53,156 bases of DNA from Parageobacillus caldoxylosilyticus NBRC 107762 (GCF_000632715.1 NZ_BAWO01000046.1:1-53156), one strand, 5' to 3'. Positions 9,112-20,269 are shown, numbered from the stretch's first letter. Translations and numbers: made by a program. Notes: generated from the letters alone by a model not told the origin.

Positions 9112-10038
9112 TTAGTCTTCGAATTGGTAAAGCGGCGTGCTTAAGTAGCGTTCGCCATTACTTGGAATAATGGCCAATACTTTCTTTCCTTTTCCAAGTT
9201 GTTTCGCCACTTTCAACGCGGCATGAATGGCAGCACCAGAAGAAATTCCGCCAAGGATTCCTTCTTCGCGGGCAGCGCGGCGAGCAGCGGCAAACGCTTC
9301 CTCCGTTGTCACCGTAATGACTTCATCGTAAATGTTTGTATCTAAAACGTCTGGCACAAATCCGGCTCCAATTCCTTGAATTTTGTGCGGGCCTGGTTTT
9401 CCACCCGATAATACCGGTGAATCAGCAGGCTCTACGGCATAAATTTTAATATTTGGATATTTTTCACGAAGAACTTGTCCTGCTCCGGTAATCGTTCCGC
9501 CCGTACCGACGCCGGCAATGAACGCATCTAATTGATCGCCCATTTGTTCAACAATTTCCTTCCCTGTCGTTAAGCGGTGAATTTCTGGGTTAGCCTCATT
9601 TTTAAACTGTTGGGGCATAAAATAGCCATGTTCTCTGACTAATTCTTCTGCCTTTTCAATGGCGCCCCGCATCCCTTGGCTTCCCGGCGTAAGCACTAAT
9701 TCAGCGCCATATGCACGCAATAAATTGCGGCGCTCTAAACTCATCGTATCTGGCATGACTAAAATCGCTTTATAGCCTTTTGCGGCGGCAACCATGGCCA
9801 AGCCAATTCCCGTGTTTCCACTTGTCGGCTCGATAATCGTATCGCCTGGTTTTAATTTCCCTTCTTTTTCCGCCGCTTCAATCATCGCCAAGGCAATCCG
9901 GTCTTTGACGCTGCTTCCTGGGTTCATAAACTCAAGTTTTAGATAGACATCGGCACTGTCTTCATCGACAATACGATTTAGTTTCACTGCCGGTGTATCA
10001 CCGATTAATTCCGTGATGGAGTTTACTGTTCTCGCCAT
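9112..10038 (-). CDS. cysK: Cysteine synthase A (O-acetylserine sulfhydrylase)
   Basis: PLP enzyme making cysteine from O-acetylserine and sulfide. 308 residues from the ATG at 10038, preceded by AGAGGTGG. An ATG-less extension to 10110 exists but runs through the promoter, so it is rejected. [10 protein letters not shown] holds the PLP lysine, [10 protein letters not shown] the substrate loop, and GGTITGAG the phosphate-binding loop. Its own sigma-A promoter lies just upstream. In B. subtilis the gene is controlled by CymR; I could not identify a convincing CymR site by eye. Confidence 0.97.
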   Translation of the reverse strand: MARTVNSITELIGDTPAVKLNRIVDEDSADVYLKLEFMNPGSSVKDRIALAMIEAAEKEGKLKPGDTIIEPTSGNTGIGLAMVAAAKGYKAILVMPDTMSLERRNLLRAYGAELVLTPGSQGMRGAIEKAEELVREHGYFMPQQFKNEANPEIHRLTTGKEIVEQMGDQLDAFIAGVGTGGTITGAGQVLREKYPNIKIYAVEPADSPVLSGGKPGPHKIQGIGAGFVPDVLDTNIYDEVITVTTEEAFAAARRAAREEGILGGISSGAAIHAALKVAKQLGKGKKVLAIIPSNGERYLSTPLYQFED

Positions 10039-10081
10039 GTTTCCACCTCTAATCCCGATTAATTTTATCGAATTTGTTTCC

Positions 10082-10110
10082 AATGTATCAATTATTGGCT
10101 TAATTGTCAA
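10082..10110 (-). promoter_or_regulatory. Sigma-A promoter of cysK
   Basis: -35 TTGACA (10110-10105), 17-bp spacer, -10 TACATT (10087-10082). The predicted start is near 10075, about 35 nt before the cysK ATG. Confidence 0.75.
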
Positions 10111-10133
10111 TCATTTTGATCTTTTTAAATTTT

Positions 10134-11024
10134 TTATGCTTTTTTCGCATCTGCAAGCTGCTTCAGCTGCTTAAGCTCCTCTTTGGTGAAGTGGTACGTT
10201 TCATTGCAAAAATGGCATGACGCTTCGGCGTATCCTTCTTTGTCGATAATATCTTGAATTTCCTGCGCGCCTAAACTGATCAACGCATCGGCAATTCGTT
10301 CCCGTGAACAGCGGCAAACAAACGCGACCGGAAGCGTTTCTAACACTTTGACATTTCCCTTCCCAAGCAGTTCTTCCAAAATCTCTTCGGGTGTCAATCC
10401 GCTTTCCACCATTCTCGAGACAGGCGGAATAGTCTGTAAGCGCCTTTCAATCTGATCAATCGTCTTTTCTTCCGTTCCTGGCATTAGTTGAAGAATAAAG
10501 CCTCCCGCCGCCAATATCGTATGATCTGGATTGACGAGTACGCCAACCCCAACGGAAGACGGAACTTGTTCCGAAGAAGCGAAATAGTACGTAAAATCCT
10601 CACCGAGCTCCCCGGAAATAATTGGTACTTGTCCAGTAAAGAAATCACGCAGCCCCAGGTCTTTCACGACCGTTAACATTCCATTTTTTCCTACGGCTCT
10701 CGCCACGTCTAATTTTCCATGTTCGTTTAGCTCAAAGTGCACATGTGGATTAGTGACATACCCGCGTACCTCTCCTTTGGCATTGCTGTCGACAAGAATG
10801 GTGCCGATCGGGCCGCCGCCGTCAATTTTAATCGTTAATGTTTCATCGCCTTTTAACATCGCTCCCATCATCACTCCCGCGGTAAGCGCCCGTCCAAGCG
10901 CTGCAGAGGCAGTTGGCCACGTTTGGTGGCGGCGCTGTGCTTCGCCAACCGTTTCTGTCGTGCGGGCCGCGTACGCTCTTACTTGCCCGTCATAAGCCAA
11001 TGCTTTCACTAAGTAATCTCCCAT
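10134..11024 (-). CDS. hslO: Redox-regulated chaperonin Hsp33
   Basis: Cytoplasmic holdase activated by oxidation. 296 residues: the N-terminal Hsp33 domain begins [19 protein letters not shown], and the C-terminal redox switch has CRC (in [10 protein letters not shown]) and CHFC, the four zinc-ligating cysteines that form disulfides on oxidation. It sits 14 nt downstream of coaX and is probably co-transcribed; cysK next has its own promoter. Confidence 0.97.
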   Translation of the reverse strand: MGDYLVKALAYDGQVRAYAARTTETVGEAQRRHQTWPTASAALGRALTAGVMMGAMLKGDETLTIKIDGGGPIGTILVDSNAKGEVRGYVTNPHVHFELNEHGKLDVARAVGKNGMLTVVKDLGLRDFFTGQVPIISGELGEDFTYYFASSEQVPSSVGVGVLVNPDHTILAAGGFILQLMPGTEEKTIDQIERRLQTIPPVSRMVESGLTPEEILEELLGKGNVKVLETLPVAFVCRCSRERIADALISLGAQEIQDIIDKEGYAEASCHFCNETYHFTKEELKQLKQLADAKKA

Positions 11025-11038
11025 ACCAACTCAACCTT

Positions 11039-11815
11039 TCATTGTTTTTTATCTACATTTTTCTCATACAAAATTTTTAATCCCGTTAGCGTCAAAAACG
11101 GATCCACAATATCAATGACATTCGATTCGCTGGCAATTAAGGACGCTAATCCTCCTGTCGCAATCACTTTTGGCGGAACAGGGCTTTTTGCCTTCATCCG
11201 TGAAACAATGCCTTCTACTTGCCCTACATAGCCATACAAAATTCCCGCCTGCATCGCACTAACCGTATTTTTTCCAATAATATCGTCAGGACGGGCGATT
11301 TCGATGCGCGGCAATTTCGCCGCCCGCGCAAACAGCGCCTCCGTTGAAATCATAATCCCTGGAGCAATCGCGCCCCCCATATATTGTTTATGTTCGTTAA
11401 TATAACAATACGTCGTCGCCGTACCGAAATCGACAATAATGAGCGGGCTGCCATACAAATGGATGCCGGCAACCGCATTGACAATCCGATCGGCGCCTAC
11501 TTCCCTTGGATTGTCATATTTAATATTTAGACCCGTTTTAATTCCTGGCCCGACAATGATTGGCTTAATATGAAAATATTTTAAACACATGCGCTCCAGC
11601 GCAAACATAATTGGTGGAACAACGGAAGAAATAATAATGCCATCAATGTCGGAAAACTGAAGACCGACATGGTTCAATAGCGCCTTGATCGTCATTCCGT
11701 ATTCATCTTCAGTTTTGCCGCGGCTTGTTTCAATGCGCCAATGATGTTTTAATTCATCCCCGTCATATACCCCCAGCACCGTATTCGTGTTGCCAACATC
11801 TAACACAAAAATCAT
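11039..11815 (-). CDS. coaX: Type III pantothenate kinase
   Basis: ATP-dependent phosphorylation of pantothenate, first step of CoA synthesis. 258 residues from the ATG at 11815; a GTG at 11836 would add seven residues absent from the B. subtilis protein. [17 protein letters not shown] is the ASKHA phosphate-1 loop, [11 protein letters not shown] and VDFGTATT follow, and the C-terminal [10 protein letters not shown] is typical. Upstream lies the ftsH terminator; no clear promoter is visible. Confidence 0.96.
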   Translation of the reverse strand: MIFVLDVGNTNTVLGVYDGDELKHHWRIETSRGKTEDEYGMTIKALLNHVGLQFSDIDGIIISSVVPPIMFALERMCLKYFHIKPIIVGPGIKTGLNIKYDNPREVGADRIVNAVAGIHLYGSPLIIVDFGTATTYCYINEHKQYMGGAIAPGIMISTEALFARAAKLPRIEIARPDDIIGKNTVSAMQAGILYGYVGQVEGIVSRMKAKSPVPPKVIATGGLASLIASESNVIDIVDPFLTLTGLKILYEKNVDKKQ

Positions 11816-11880
11816 TGCCTCATCCCCACTTTTCACAAAATTATTACTTCCTACATCATATCATACATTGTTTTTTCTGG

Positions 11881-11912
11881 ATAAAAAAAGATGTCCCTGT
11901 AAAAGAGACACC
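11881..11912 (-). terminator. Terminator of ftsH
   Basis: The minus strand reads AGGTGTCTC-TTTTACA-GGGACATCT followed by TTTTTTTAT; the stem contains two G-T wobbles. It lies at the ftsH stop codon, with the hairpin beginning within the last few codons. Confidence 0.8.
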
Positions 11913-11913
11913 T

Positions 11914-13830
11914 CTACTCATCTTTCTTTTGAATATTAATTTTGACGTCGTTGTTACCGCCTTGGTCTTTATTGTCTTGGTTGTTGCCTTCATCACTTTG
12001 ATCGCGGTTTGGCAATGTGCCGTGCTCAAACAAATGTTTAATTTGTTCGGCATCCAACGTTTCTACTTCTAACAGTGTTGTAGCGATTAAATCCAATTTA
12101 TCGCGATGTTGCGTTAAAATGCTTTTTGCCTTTTCGTAACACTCTTTAATAATGCGTTGAATTTCTAAATCAATTTCATAAGCAATTTTATCACTATAAT
12201 TTTGCTCATTATGCAAATCGCGGCCTAAAAATACTTGCCCGCTCGGCTGGCCAAACTGCATCGGACCGAGTTTTTCGCTCATTCCGAATTCCGTCACCAT
12301 GCGGCGGGCAATATTGGTTGCGCGCTGGAAGTCGTTATGCGCGCCTGTGCTGACTTCATTAAACACGATTTCTTCTGCTACCCGTCCGCCTAGCAAGCCG
12401 GTGATTTTATCCATTAACTCTTGTTTTGTCATAAAATAGCGGTCTTCTTTTGGAAGCATCACCGCGTAACCGCCCGCCTGACCGCGTGGTACGATCGTTA
12501 CTTTATGCACCATTTCCGCATCAGCAAGCACCATGCCGATGACGGTATGCCCTGCTTCGTGGAACGCAACAATGCGGCGCTCTTTTTCGGAAATGACGCG
12601 GCTTTTCTTTGCCGGCCCGGCAATGACGCGGTCCGTCGCTTCATCAATATCGCTCATATCAATTTTCTTTTTGTTCCGCCGCGCTGCCACCAGAGCCGCC
12701 TCGTTCAGCAAGTTTTCCAAATCCGCGCCGGAAAAACCTGGTGTACGCATCGCAATCGTTTTTAAGTCAACCGATTCATCGAGCGGCTTATTGCGAGCAT
12801 GTACACGCAATACTGCTTCACGGCCTTTGACGTCTGGGCGATCTACCGTAATTTGCCGGTCAAAGCGTCCAGGGCGCAGCAGCGCTGGGTCTAAAATGTC
12901 TGGACGGTTGGTTGCTGCGATAATGATAATTCCTTCATTGCCGCTAAAACCATCCATCTCAACAAGCAATTGGTTGAGCGTTTGTTCGCGTTCGTCGTGT
13001 CCACCGCCAAGTCCTGCACCGCGTTGACGACCGACCGCATCAATTTCATCAATGAAAATGATACATGGAGCATTTTTCTTCGCCGTTTCAAACAAATCGC
13101 GCACACGCGATGCACCGACACCAACAAACATTTCCACGAAATCCGAACCGCTAATGGAGAAGAACGGCACGCCTGCTTCTCCAGCAACCGCACGCGCAAG
13201 CAACGTTTTCCCTGTTCCCGGAGGGCCTACGAGCAGCACCCCTTTTGGAATACGGGCGCCAAGCTCGACGAACTTGCGCGGATCTTTTAAAAATTCAACA
13301 ATTTCCACGAGTTCTTGTTTTTCTTCGTCCGCACCAGCAACATCACGGAAACGAACTTTTCTTTTATCGTCCGTATATAGCTTTGCCCGGCTTTTTCCGA
13401 AGTTCATCACCCGGCTGCCGCCGCCTTGCGCTTGATTCAGCAAGAAGAAAAACAAGATAAAAATAATGACAAATGGGATGATCGAGGTAAAGAAGGTGAC
13501 CCATCCGCTCGTTTCATCCGCCGGCAGGACTTCCACTCGCGTCCGCTTCGCCGCCGCATCAATACGGTTTAACACCGTATCGCTATTCATGACATAAGTA
13601 GAAAAGTATTGATCTTCATTGTATGTCTTAAGCTGCCCTTTAATTTCATATACGCCGCGCTCCGGCTTCATGGAAAATGATTTCACATCGCCATTTTCCA
13701 AATGGGTAATAAACGCATCGTATGTCATCGGTTCTGTCCGCTGGTTGCTTCCGTTAAAGAAGCTGACCACGCCGATGACAACGAGAAAGATCAATAGATA
13801 AAATATTGTATTTCGGAAAATCCGATTCAT
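11914..13830 (-). CDS. ftsH: ATP-dependent zinc metalloprotease FtsH
   Basis: Membrane-anchored AAA+ protease degrading misfolded membrane proteins and regulators. 638 residues. TM1 is at about 7-25, an extracytoplasmic segment follows, and TM2 at about 114-131. Walker A GPPGTGKT is at 202-209, Walker [12 protein letters not shown] and the SRH follow, and the zinc site is HEAGH. The C-terminus is Gln/Asn/Asp-rich and disordered. SD AGGAGG lies upstream. It follows hprT after 96 bp, as in B. subtilis tilS-hprT-ftsH. Confidence 0.98.
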   Translation of the reverse strand: MNRIFRNTIFYLLIFLVVIGVVSFFNGSNQRTEPMTYDAFITHLENGDVKSFSMKPERGVYEIKGQLKTYNEDQYFSTYVMNSDTVLNRIDAAAKRTRVEVLPADETSGWVTFFTSIIPFVIIFILFFFLLNQAQGGGSRVMNFGKSRAKLYTDDKRKVRFRDVAGADEEKQELVEIVEFLKDPRKFVELGARIPKGVLLVGPPGTGKTLLARAVAGEAGVPFFSISGSDFVEMFVGVGASRVRDLFETAKKNAPCIIFIDEIDAVGRQRGAGLGGGHDEREQTLNQLLVEMDGFSGNEGIIIIAATNRPDILDPALLRPGRFDRQITVDRPDVKGREAVLRVHARNKPLDESVDLKTIAMRTPGFSGADLENLLNEAALVAARRNKKKIDMSDIDEATDRVIAGPAKKSRVISEKERRIVAFHEAGHTVIGMVLADAEMVHKVTIVPRGQAGGYAVMLPKEDRYFMTKQELMDKITGLLGGRVAEEIVFNEVSTGAHNDFQRATNIARRMVTEFGMSEKLGPMQFGQPSGQVFLGRDLHNEQNYSDKIAYEIDLEIQRIIKECYEKAKSILTQHRDKLDLIATTLLEVETLDAEQIKHLFEHGTLPNRDQSDEGNNQDNKDQGGNNDVKINIQKKDE

Positions 13831-13926
13831 TTCGTGCCTCCTCCCATATGAAACACACTATACTCAATACTATCATAGAAATTTGTATAAATACAAACGA
13901 TTCGCTAGCAGCCGAAAAAAGCAATT

Positions 13927-14472
13927 TTATTTATTATACACTTCCGGCTTCAACACCCCGATAAAAGGAAGGTTGCGGTATTTTTCGCAATAATCCAAAC
14001 CGTAGCCGACAACAAATTCATCTGGAACAATAAACCCAGCGTAATCCGCTTGAATGTCCGCTTTTCGTCCGGAAGGTTTGTCTAGCAGCGTCACAATTTT
14101 AATCGAGTTTGCCTTGCGGTAACGGAACAGGTCGACTAAATAACTTAACGTCAAGCCACTGTCGATAATATCCTCAATAATTAAAATGTCCCTTCCTTCC
14201 ACCGATGTATTTAAATCCTTTAAAATTTTCACTTCACCGGACGATACAGTCGCATTCCCGTAACTAGACACATCCATAAAATCCATTTCTAAATATGTAT
14301 CAATATGCTTTAGCAAATCAGCCATAAACGGCATGGCTCCTTTTAGTACGCCGACCGCCAACGGAAACCGCCCATCATACTCTTCCGTCAAAATTTTGCC
14401 TAACTCCTTTACTTTTTCTTGAATTTGCTCTTCGGTAATCAGTATTTTTTGAATATCGTCTTTCATCCCCAT
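13927..14472 (-). CDS. hprT: Hypoxanthine phosphoribosyltransferase
   Basis: Salvages hypoxanthine and guanine with PRPP to IMP/GMP; in B. subtilis it also contacts FtsH and responds to (p)ppGpp. 181 residues. The PRPP-binding loop EDIIDSGLT is at 100-108, the flexible loop includes [12 protein letters not shown], and [11 protein letters not shown] is the nucleobase-binding end. AGGAGG lies 9 nt before the first of two possible ATGs. It starts 13 nt after tilS. Confidence 0.97.
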   Translation of the reverse strand: MGMKDDIQKILITEEQIQEKVKELGKILTEEYDGRFPLAVGVLKGAMPFMADLLKHIDTYLEMDFMDVSSYGNATVSSGEVKILKDLNTSVEGRDILIIEDIIDSGLTLSYLVDLFRYRKANSIKIVTLLDKPSGRKADIQADYAGFIVPDEFVVGYGLDYCEKYRNLPFIGVLKPEVYNK

Positions 14473-14485
14473 GTTTCTTTTCCTC

Positions 14486-15883
14486 CTAGCTGTTCATCTG
14501 CTCTTTATAGTGTAATACAATATAGTGTGTTTTGGTAACATCGGTTGCTTCAAAAGCCGATTTTTTTAGCTTCGGAATCCATATAATATTTCCTTGTCCA
14601 TCCTCGACAATCGGCCAGCGTTCTCTTTCATGCAACGGAATTTTCGCTTCAATGAAAATTTCTTTTACTTTTTTTGTTCCTGTCATCCCTTTCAACGTCA
14701 TCCGGTCACCCGCGCGGCGCGTCCGTACCCGCAGCGGGAGGCAAACTGCCTCTGGATCGATAATAAACATATCATTTCCTTTCTGCTCATTCGGATAGTG
14801 TTCCCAAAATTCGCTAACGATTACATGATGATTTGGGAGGGGCAATACAGCCGGAATATGTAATTCGAATATATAGCCTGCATCTTTTTTTTCTTCCTGA
14901 AAAGTAAACAGGCAGCAATCATAAGAGCGAATAACCTTTAAGCCATTTGGCAAGTCTAACCTCCCCGAAGGACGGCGGCAACGCAAAAGCGTCAATATAC
15001 TATGGATATGTACTGAAGAGAGGGAAGAAGGGACGCCTTGATAAAGATCGCCAAGCAACAACTGAAGTCCTCTTCTCTGCAAAGGCTTTGCCAACGCAAG
15101 AAACGGCTTAATTTTTAACATCACCGCATCGCGTTGTTTTTCCATTACTTTATTCAGCGCATCCCTCGCTAATTCCTCTAAAAACTCCTCATCTTCCATT
15201 ACCATTTCGCTATACAGTTGAAACCGTTCATGAAGGCGCGGATTTTCTTTTTTTAACAATGGAATAATGTGATGGCGAAATCGATTTCGCGTATAATCTT
15301 CTTTATCATTGCTAGCGTCATGGCGCGTCGTGATTTGGTGCTGCCGGCAGTACGCTTCAATATCCGTACGGCTTACCGCCAGAAACGGACGGATAATGTA
15401 TCCGCCACAAAACGGGCGCTTTGCAGGAATGCCGGCATAGCCTTTGCTCGTGCTTCCGCGCACGAGCCGCATTAAAATCGTTTCGACCTGATCATCGCCA
15501 TGATGGCCTAAAGCTAAATATTGCGCTTGATATTTTTTCATTACTTCCGCAAAAAATTGATAGCGGCATTGACGCGCTGCCTCTTGGGCTCCTAGTTTCG
15601 ACCGGCGCTGGAACGCCGGAACATCGATTTGCTTCGCCTCACATATAATACCGCGTGTCGCGCAAAAATGTTTCACGAAATGCATATCTTCTTCAGACTG
15701 TTTGCCGCGAAACATATGATCTACATGGGCAGCGATCAATGTGATATTCCATTTCTTTTGCATCGACCAAAAAAAATGCAATAGCGCCAGCGAATCCGGG
15801 CCGCCTGATACTCCAACAATCACTGTTGCATTCCGGGTAAGCAGTGCATGCTTTTCGATAAACTCGTACACTTCCGCGATCAT
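14486..15883 (-). CDS. tilS: tRNA(Ile)-lysidine synthase
   Basis: Converts C34 of the minor tRNA-Ile (CAU) to lysidine so that it reads AUA; essential in bacteria. 465 residues. The PP-loop SGGPDS is at 26-31, followed by the N-type ATP pyrophosphatase core ([23 protein letters not shown]). The C-terminal substrate-binding domains include [30 protein letters not shown]-type residues. It begins a tilS-hprT-ftsH unit with its own promoter. Confidence 0.97.
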   Translation of the reverse strand: MIAEVYEFIEKHALLTRNATVIVGVSGGPDSLALLHFFWSMQKKWNITLIAAHVDHMFRGKQSEEDMHFVKHFCATRGIICEAKQIDVPAFQRRSKLGAQEAARQCRYQFFAEVMKKYQAQYLALGHHGDDQVETILMRLVRGSTSKGYAGIPAKRPFCGGYIIRPFLAVSRTDIEAYCRQHQITTRHDASNDKEDYTRNRFRHHIIPLLKKENPRLHERFQLYSEMVMEDEEFLEELARDALNKVMEKQRDAVMLKIKPFLALAKPLQRRGLQLLLGDLYQGVPSSLSSVHIHSILTLLRCRRPSGRLDLPNGLKVIRSYDCCLFTFQEEKKDAGYIFELHIPAVLPLPNHHVIVSEFWEHYPNEQKGNDMFIIDPEAVCLPLRVRTRRAGDRMTLKGMTGTKKVKEIFIEAKIPLHERERWPIVEDGQGNIIWIPKLKKSAFEATDVTKTHYIVLHYKEQMNS

Positions 15884-15924
15884 TTCGAAAAAACCTCTTT
15901 GTCCAAACGTAGTCTTTCATTCTC

Positions 15925-15953
15925 ATCGTACCATTATTGCAGTATTTTCTCAA
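15925..15953 (-). promoter_or_regulatory. Probable sigma-A promoter of tilS-hprT
   Basis: -35 TTGAGA (15953-15948), 17-bp spacer, -10 TACGAT (15930-15925). The start would be near 15918, about 35 nt before the tilS ATG. Confidence 0.55.
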
Positions 15954-16009
15954 AAATCTCGCCCATTATTTTATCAAGAAATAGCCGTGCTAGCGATAAA
16001 AAAATTTTA

Positions 16010-16990
16010 TTAATGGAGCACTTGATGATACACATAGATGGCGTACACGCATAAAAGAACCGCAGCGATCAATACCGTTTCTACCACTCCTTTGGCTTTG
16101 CGGTGCTTTTTCTTTTTACTCCGGCGCGACATCGGCTTCATTTGCCGAGCCGGCTGCGGATGATAACGGGAACGGGATGAACGATGAAAAGCTGCTAAAA
16201 TGTCCTGTCTCATCTCAGATGCACGCTTATACTTTCCATCGATCGCCTTCAACAATACCCCCTCATATTTTCGTAACATTGTATCTTTCCGAATGATCGA
16301 CAGCAGTTGGCTTCGTCCATCCCCTTTTCTCTCCAATTTCATCGGGCAGCAAGCGGTGATCATGATCATTGTTGCTGCAAATAAATCATATGATGGCTCT
16401 GCCCTGCGCGAACCTAATCCCCAGTAACCGCGATCGTAAAGCTCCGTGAATTCCTTAATCGCCCTCCCTTGTAATGTCGTGCCGCCTACATCGAGAAGCC
16501 GGATCGTAGGAGGCGGACCGGCAACAAGCAAATTTTCCGGTTTCAAATCGCCAAATACCCATCCTTCCTGATGAAGCTGATCAAGGGCAGATAAAAGCTG
16601 CAACAAAAGAATAATAACCCACTCTTTCCCGTGTTTGCGAATAAAAGCAGGAAAACTTTCTCCTTTGATATATTCCATCACATAAAACGGGACCGTTTTA
16701 TGTAAAAAAGGATTCATCCAATCATCGACATCTAGTAAAGAAGGTCCAAGGGCGACTCCCTGGACCTTGGAAAACCGGCGCAATATATTGACTTCCGATG
16801 TGACCGACGCGTGGTCATCGCTAAGCTTTACAGCAACAAGCCCTTTCCTGCTTTCCGCCAAATAAACAACTCCGTTTGCCCCGCTGCCAAGCTGTTTCAG
16901 GAGCTTGTACGAATGGCGATGCCATTTTCCCGTAATGACCGTTCCCTGCGGAAGATTACATAGATGATTCCTCAAAGTATGACTCATCAT
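16010..16990 (-). CDS. yabT: Forespore Hanks-type Ser/Thr kinase YabT
   Basis: Membrane-tethered protein kinase acting in sporulation; in B. subtilis it phosphorylates RecA and AbrB and is DNA-stimulated. 326 residues from the ATG at 16990, matching the MM start in B. subtilis. The kinase domain has GSGANGVVYLAES (P-loop), VAVKLSD (Lys), GDLKPENLL (catalytic loop, lacking the usual His-Arg before Asp) and DVGG in place of DFG. A Lys/Arg-rich linker at about 265-300 probably binds DNA, and one C-terminal TM (VLIAAVLLCVYAIYVY) ends the protein. It overlaps yabS by 35 nt. Confidence 0.93.
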   Translation of the reverse strand: MMSHTLRNHLCNLPQGTVITGKWHRHSYKLLKQLGSGANGVVYLAESRKGLVAVKLSDDHASVTSEVNILRRFSKVQGVALGPSLLDVDDWMNPFLHKTVPFYVMEYIKGESFPAFIRKHGKEWVIILLLQLLSALDQLHQEGWVFGDLKPENLLVAGPPPTIRLLDVGGTTLQGRAIKEFTELYDRGYWGLGSRRAEPSYDLFAATMIMITACCPMKLERKGDGRSQLLSIIRKDTMLRKYEGVLLKAIDGKYKRASEMRQDILAAFHRSSRSRYHPQPARQMKPMSRRSKKKKHRKAKGVVETVLIAAVLLCVYAIYVYHQVLH

Positions 16991-17693
16991 CGCCAATCCA
17001 GCTCCTTAATGATCTTTTTCTGCCGAAATACGCTAATGCTTCACGCAAGGCCGGCCCTGTTGGCGTCAATCCTCCCGATGTTAATTTTGGAAATACCGTC
17101 GACAGCTCTTCAATTCGCGGCGTCCAGTCAACAATTTTCTCCACATCCCCCCGTTTTCCTGGAAATACAAATACAGCAAAGCGATTATCTCCCATCCGTG
17201 CGTTCAGACTAAGCGATAAATCAAGCAGCGCTTCTTTCACCGTTGGCAGTTTTGTTTTCATACTTCCGCTTGTATCTATCAATATTAAAACTTCTAATTT
17301 CACTGTCTCGCCAAGTTCATCGACTACTTCCATCACTTGGCCGCGTTTTTCTGGTGGCAAATCTTCAAGCGACACATCGGAACCTAATATTTGCTTCAAT
17401 TCTTTATTTACGACGCCTTGAAGGGTTTGCGTCATCGCTTTTCGCGTTACCATTTGCACCGTCTGTGACAACTGCTTTGCATAAACGACTTGGCTAATCC
17501 CGCCACCGGATAAAGCAATCTCTTCAATTTCGCGCAATCCACTCTCATCAATCGTATCTTGATCAAGCACACCGATCACGTTCACGGTAATTCCCTGTTC
17601 TTTCGCTAGTGCAGCCATCGCAACTGGATTTTCTCCATGATTGGAACAACCATCAGTAATGAGCAAAATTTGCCGTAACGTCCCTTTACGCAC
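16956..17693 (-). CDS. yabS: VWA-domain protein YabS
   Basis: 245 residues. The N-terminal half contains a first von Willebrand A-like segment (ILLITDGCSNHGENP) and the C-terminal half a second with the MIDAS motif DTSGSMKTK and a conserved Thr region GGLTPTGPA. There is no signal peptide or TM. The start is GTG with AGGAGG 10 nt upstream. Molecular role is unknown; its overlap with yabT suggests that it works with this kinase in the forespore. It is preceded by a sigma-F-like promoter. Confidence 0.9.
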   Translation of the reverse strand: MRKGTLRQILLITDGCSNHGENPVAMAALAKEQGITVNVIGVLDQDTIDESGLREIEEIALSGGGISQVVYAKQLSQTVQMVTRKAMTQTLQGVVNKELKQILGSDVSLEDLPPEKRGQVMEVVDELGETVKLEVLILIDTSGSMKTKLPTVKEALLDLSLSLNARMGDNRFAVFVFPGKRGDVEKIVDWTPRIEELSTVFPKLTSGGLTPTGPALREALAYFGRKRSLRSWIGDDESYFEESSM

Positions 17694-17726
17694 TTTTTCT
17701 TTCCCTCCTCAGCTCTGATGTATTAC

Positions 17727-17756
17727 CATCATCGCCGGAGGATAGGGTTTTTATAC
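17727..17756 (-). promoter_or_regulatory. Sigma-F-like promoter of yabS-yabT
   Basis: -35 GTATA (17756-17752), 15-bp spacer, -10 GGCGATGATG (17736-17727). The sigma-F consensus from memory is GyATA-N15/16-GGnnAnAnT; there is one mismatch in the -10. It lies between the spoIIE stop and yabS. Confidence 0.55.
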
Positions 17757-17758
17757 TA

Positions 17759-20236
17759 TTACTGCGCTTTTTTTGTATACATATAAGCCGGAATCGTGGC
17801 CCATTTCGGCGTGTTATGTTTAATTTTCGCGACGACTACCGTCATATCATCGTCAATCCTTCCCGCCCGGCTACGAATCACTTCTTCCATGATTAAATCC
17901 GCCACTTCCTGAGGATCGTTCGTTTTTAATTCTTTAATTTTCCGTTTCATCCATAGGTCTTGATTTTCCACGTGCACCGGTCCTTCAAATACCCCGTCGC
18001 TCATCATAATCAATAAATCGCCGGCTTTTAATTGTTCGCTGACAATTTCAAATTCTACTTCCTTAATAATACCGATTGGCAAATTGCTTGCTTCAATTTT
18101 CATGACTTTATCGCCTCGTTTGACAAAACTCGGGGTGGAACCAATTTTTAAAAACTTTGTCACAGCGTTTTGCAAGTCGATAATCGCTAAGTCGAGCGTC
18201 GAATACATGTCTTCGGTCGTCCGCAAGGATAAGATGGAATTAATCGACTTAATGGCAATCGATTCATCAATCCCCGTTTGTAAAATTTTTTGCAAAAGGC
18301 GCAGCGTCTCGTTGCTTTCGTTATGGGCCCTCTCTCCATTTCCCATGCCGTCGCTGATGGCAATCGCATACTTTCCTGTGCCAAGCTCAATCATGGAATA
18401 GCTGTCGCCTGACACCAGTCCGCCGCCTTTTGCCGCAAACGCGACGCCTGTCTCGACGACAAACGCTTTCGTCGAGCCAAAGGCCACCCGGCAGTAGCCG
18501 TTCGGATATGCAGCGCATTCTTCCCGTTTGACAACGATTGTTTCTCCTAAAATATCCGACAGCATCGGCGCAATTAACTTTTCACATTCACCGCGGCCTT
18601 CGCAATACGGAATGCTCATTTCAATATCAATGTTTCCTTTTTCAAGGCTATAAATATCGACATGGCCGATTTCGATTCCGAATTCCTGCAAAGCATGGAA
18701 AATTTGTTCTTCCTGCAAATAATGGTTTTCGCGTTCCTTCTGAATTTCCTTAGCAAAATCCTCCATCACTTGTGAAACTCCTAACAGCTGTTCGGCGACC
18801 AATTTTCTGCTTTCGTTGATTTGTCTCCGCAGTTTGCGATTCGCCTGATACACCATCACGTCTTTTTCAATGAGATCCACTACTTTGTCCGCTTTGACGC
18901 AGTGGCGGTCCCATTCCCGCAATAGTTGGTGATTGTGTGGCAGCGTTTTCGCATCTGCTTCTAGCATAATTTGTTTCATATATTCATATGTTGTATCAAA
19001 GTTGTACGACCAGCACTGCTCTTTCTTAAAACAAGTTTGGCACGTTTTTTCGGTAATATCGCTCAAAAAGTAGTCAATCTCCCGTTCGCTATAATCGTCA
19101 GAAGCAGACAAACCTCCTGTGGAAAAGCTGTTGGCCAGCGCCTGGAATACATTTGAAAATTGAGAAACTCGCTGTGCCGTCACATCACGGATTTTTCGGA
19201 CATATTGCTGTTGTTCATTCGTATATTCCACTGTACCGGGGATATGTTTTGCGATTTTTTCCGTTATGGAGCGGGATGTCAAAGTAAAGAGAATCACGGC
19301 AAAACATGATTCCATAATCGTCGGCACAATCTCCGCTTTGCCGTTCCCGTACAGTCCAATTAACAATGTGGCAATCAGCAATCCGAAAGACACGCCAGCT
19401 TTCTTTCCTTCTTTTAGCAACCCTCCTAAAAGTCCGGCAAATGCCAGCAAACTCATTTCATATAAATTACCCACATTCGCTAAACTTAAAATCAACCCCG
19501 TCACGACTCCCACGGTAGAACCAATCGTCGCTCCTGCCACAAACGCAAATAGCAACACAAGATAGCGCGACATCACATGCTCGAGCGAAAGTCCGTAAAC
19601 CGTCCAGCCGATCATTCCCGTTAGCATGGATGCCAGTAAAATGATTAACGAAATAATTTCTTCCGCTCTTAATGCATGTTTATATTTACGCACCGTTAGC
19701 AGCGGAATGCTTTGGATAAAAATAAGCGTTAACACCAGCCCTAAACCAGCTTCCACCAATGCCATGACGGCCTCGTATAACGTTTGGTTTCCTAACCAAT
19801 AATACGAAATCGCTAATTTTGTAGAAAAGGATAGACAAAAAACAACAAAAGGCACCAATTTTAACGACTCACTAAAAAATTTTCGAATCCATGCATGGAT
19901 AATGAGAAAACCGAACACTCCGACAAATACAAACAACGTTGTTTCAAACGATAAAGTAAGAGAACCTGCCAGCAATGCAATAAACGCTAATGCAGCCTTG
20001 TCGCGGCGCAACATATAAACAGCGGCGAAAAACGGCAAAGCAAACGGAGTTAATTTAGACAGAATAAGAGCTCGTCCAAGTAAAAAGCCGATAATAATAA
20101 GAAGAAACCCCTTATGAATAAATAAGTGTCCCAGCCGCAATTTCACATGGCGAACCCAGCGCGACAACACTGCTTGTGTTTCGTTAATAGACACTTCCGA
20201 AATTCGATTCATCAACCTTCTTTCCACTCTTTCCAT
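17759..20236 (-). CDS. spoIIE: Stage II sporulation protein E (SpoIIE phosphatase)
   Basis: PP2C-type phosphatase that dephosphorylates SpoIIAA to release sigma-F in the forespore, and interacts with FtsZ at the polar septum. 825 residues. Multiple hydrophobic TM segments fill about 40-330, followed by a central regulatory domain. The C-terminal phosphatase (from about 590) has GDSYSMIELG, AISDGMGNG, LLIMMSDGVFEGP and DDMTVVVAKI metal-site motifs. ATG follows GGAGAGG. The promoter has the unusual 21-bp spacer also reported for B. subtilis spoIIE. Confidence 0.98.
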   Translation of the reverse strand: MERVERRLMNRISEVSINETQAVLSRWVRHVKLRLGHLFIHKGFLLIIIGFLLGRALILSKLTPFALPFFAAVYMLRRDKAALAFIALLAGSLTLSFETTLFVFVGVFGFLIIHAWIRKFFSESLKLVPFVVFCLSFSTKLAISYYWLGNQTLYEAVMALVEAGLGLVLTLIFIQSIPLLTVRKYKHALRAEEIISLIILLASMLTGMIGWTVYGLSLEHVMSRYLVLLFAFVAGATIGSTVGVVTGLILSLANVGNLYEMSLLAFAGLLGGLLKEGKKAGVSFGLLIATLLIGLYGNGKAEIVPTIMESCFAVILFTLTSRSITEKIAKHIPGTVEYTNEQQQYVRKIRDVTAQRVSQFSNVFQALANSFSTGGLSASDDYSEREIDYFLSDITEKTCQTCFKKEQCWSYNFDTTYEYMKQIMLEADAKTLPHNHQLLREWDRHCVKADKVVDLIEKDVMVYQANRKLRRQINESRKLVAEQLLGVSQVMEDFAKEIQKERENHYLQEEQIFHALQEFGIEIGHVDIYSLEKGNIDIEMSIPYCEGRGECEKLIAPMLSDILGETIVVKREECAAYPNGYCRVAFGSTKAFVVETGVAFAAKGGGLVSGDSYSMIELGTGKYAIAISDGMGNGERAHNESNETLRLLQKILQTGIDESIAIKSINSILSLRTTEDMYSTLDLAIIDLQNAVTKFLKIGSTPSFVKRGDKVMKIEASNLPIGIIKEVEFEIVSEQLKAGDLLIMMSDGVFEGPVHVENQDLWMKRKIKELKTNDPQEVADLIMEEVIRSRAGRIDDDMTVVVAKIKHNTPKWATIPAYMYTKKAQ

Positions 20237-20269
20237 TCCGATCCTCTCCTTTGCTTTTCTCTTGACCCT

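Noticed and set aside
10039-10110. N-terminal extension of cysK
   Set aside because: The longer frame reads through the cysK promoter (-35 and -10) and lacks a ribosome site; homologs begin at the ATG at 10038.
12533-13027. 164-codon plus-strand frame opposite ftsH
   Set aside because: Antisense of the conserved AAA+ region of ftsH; Ser/Arg-rich composition with no ribosome site.
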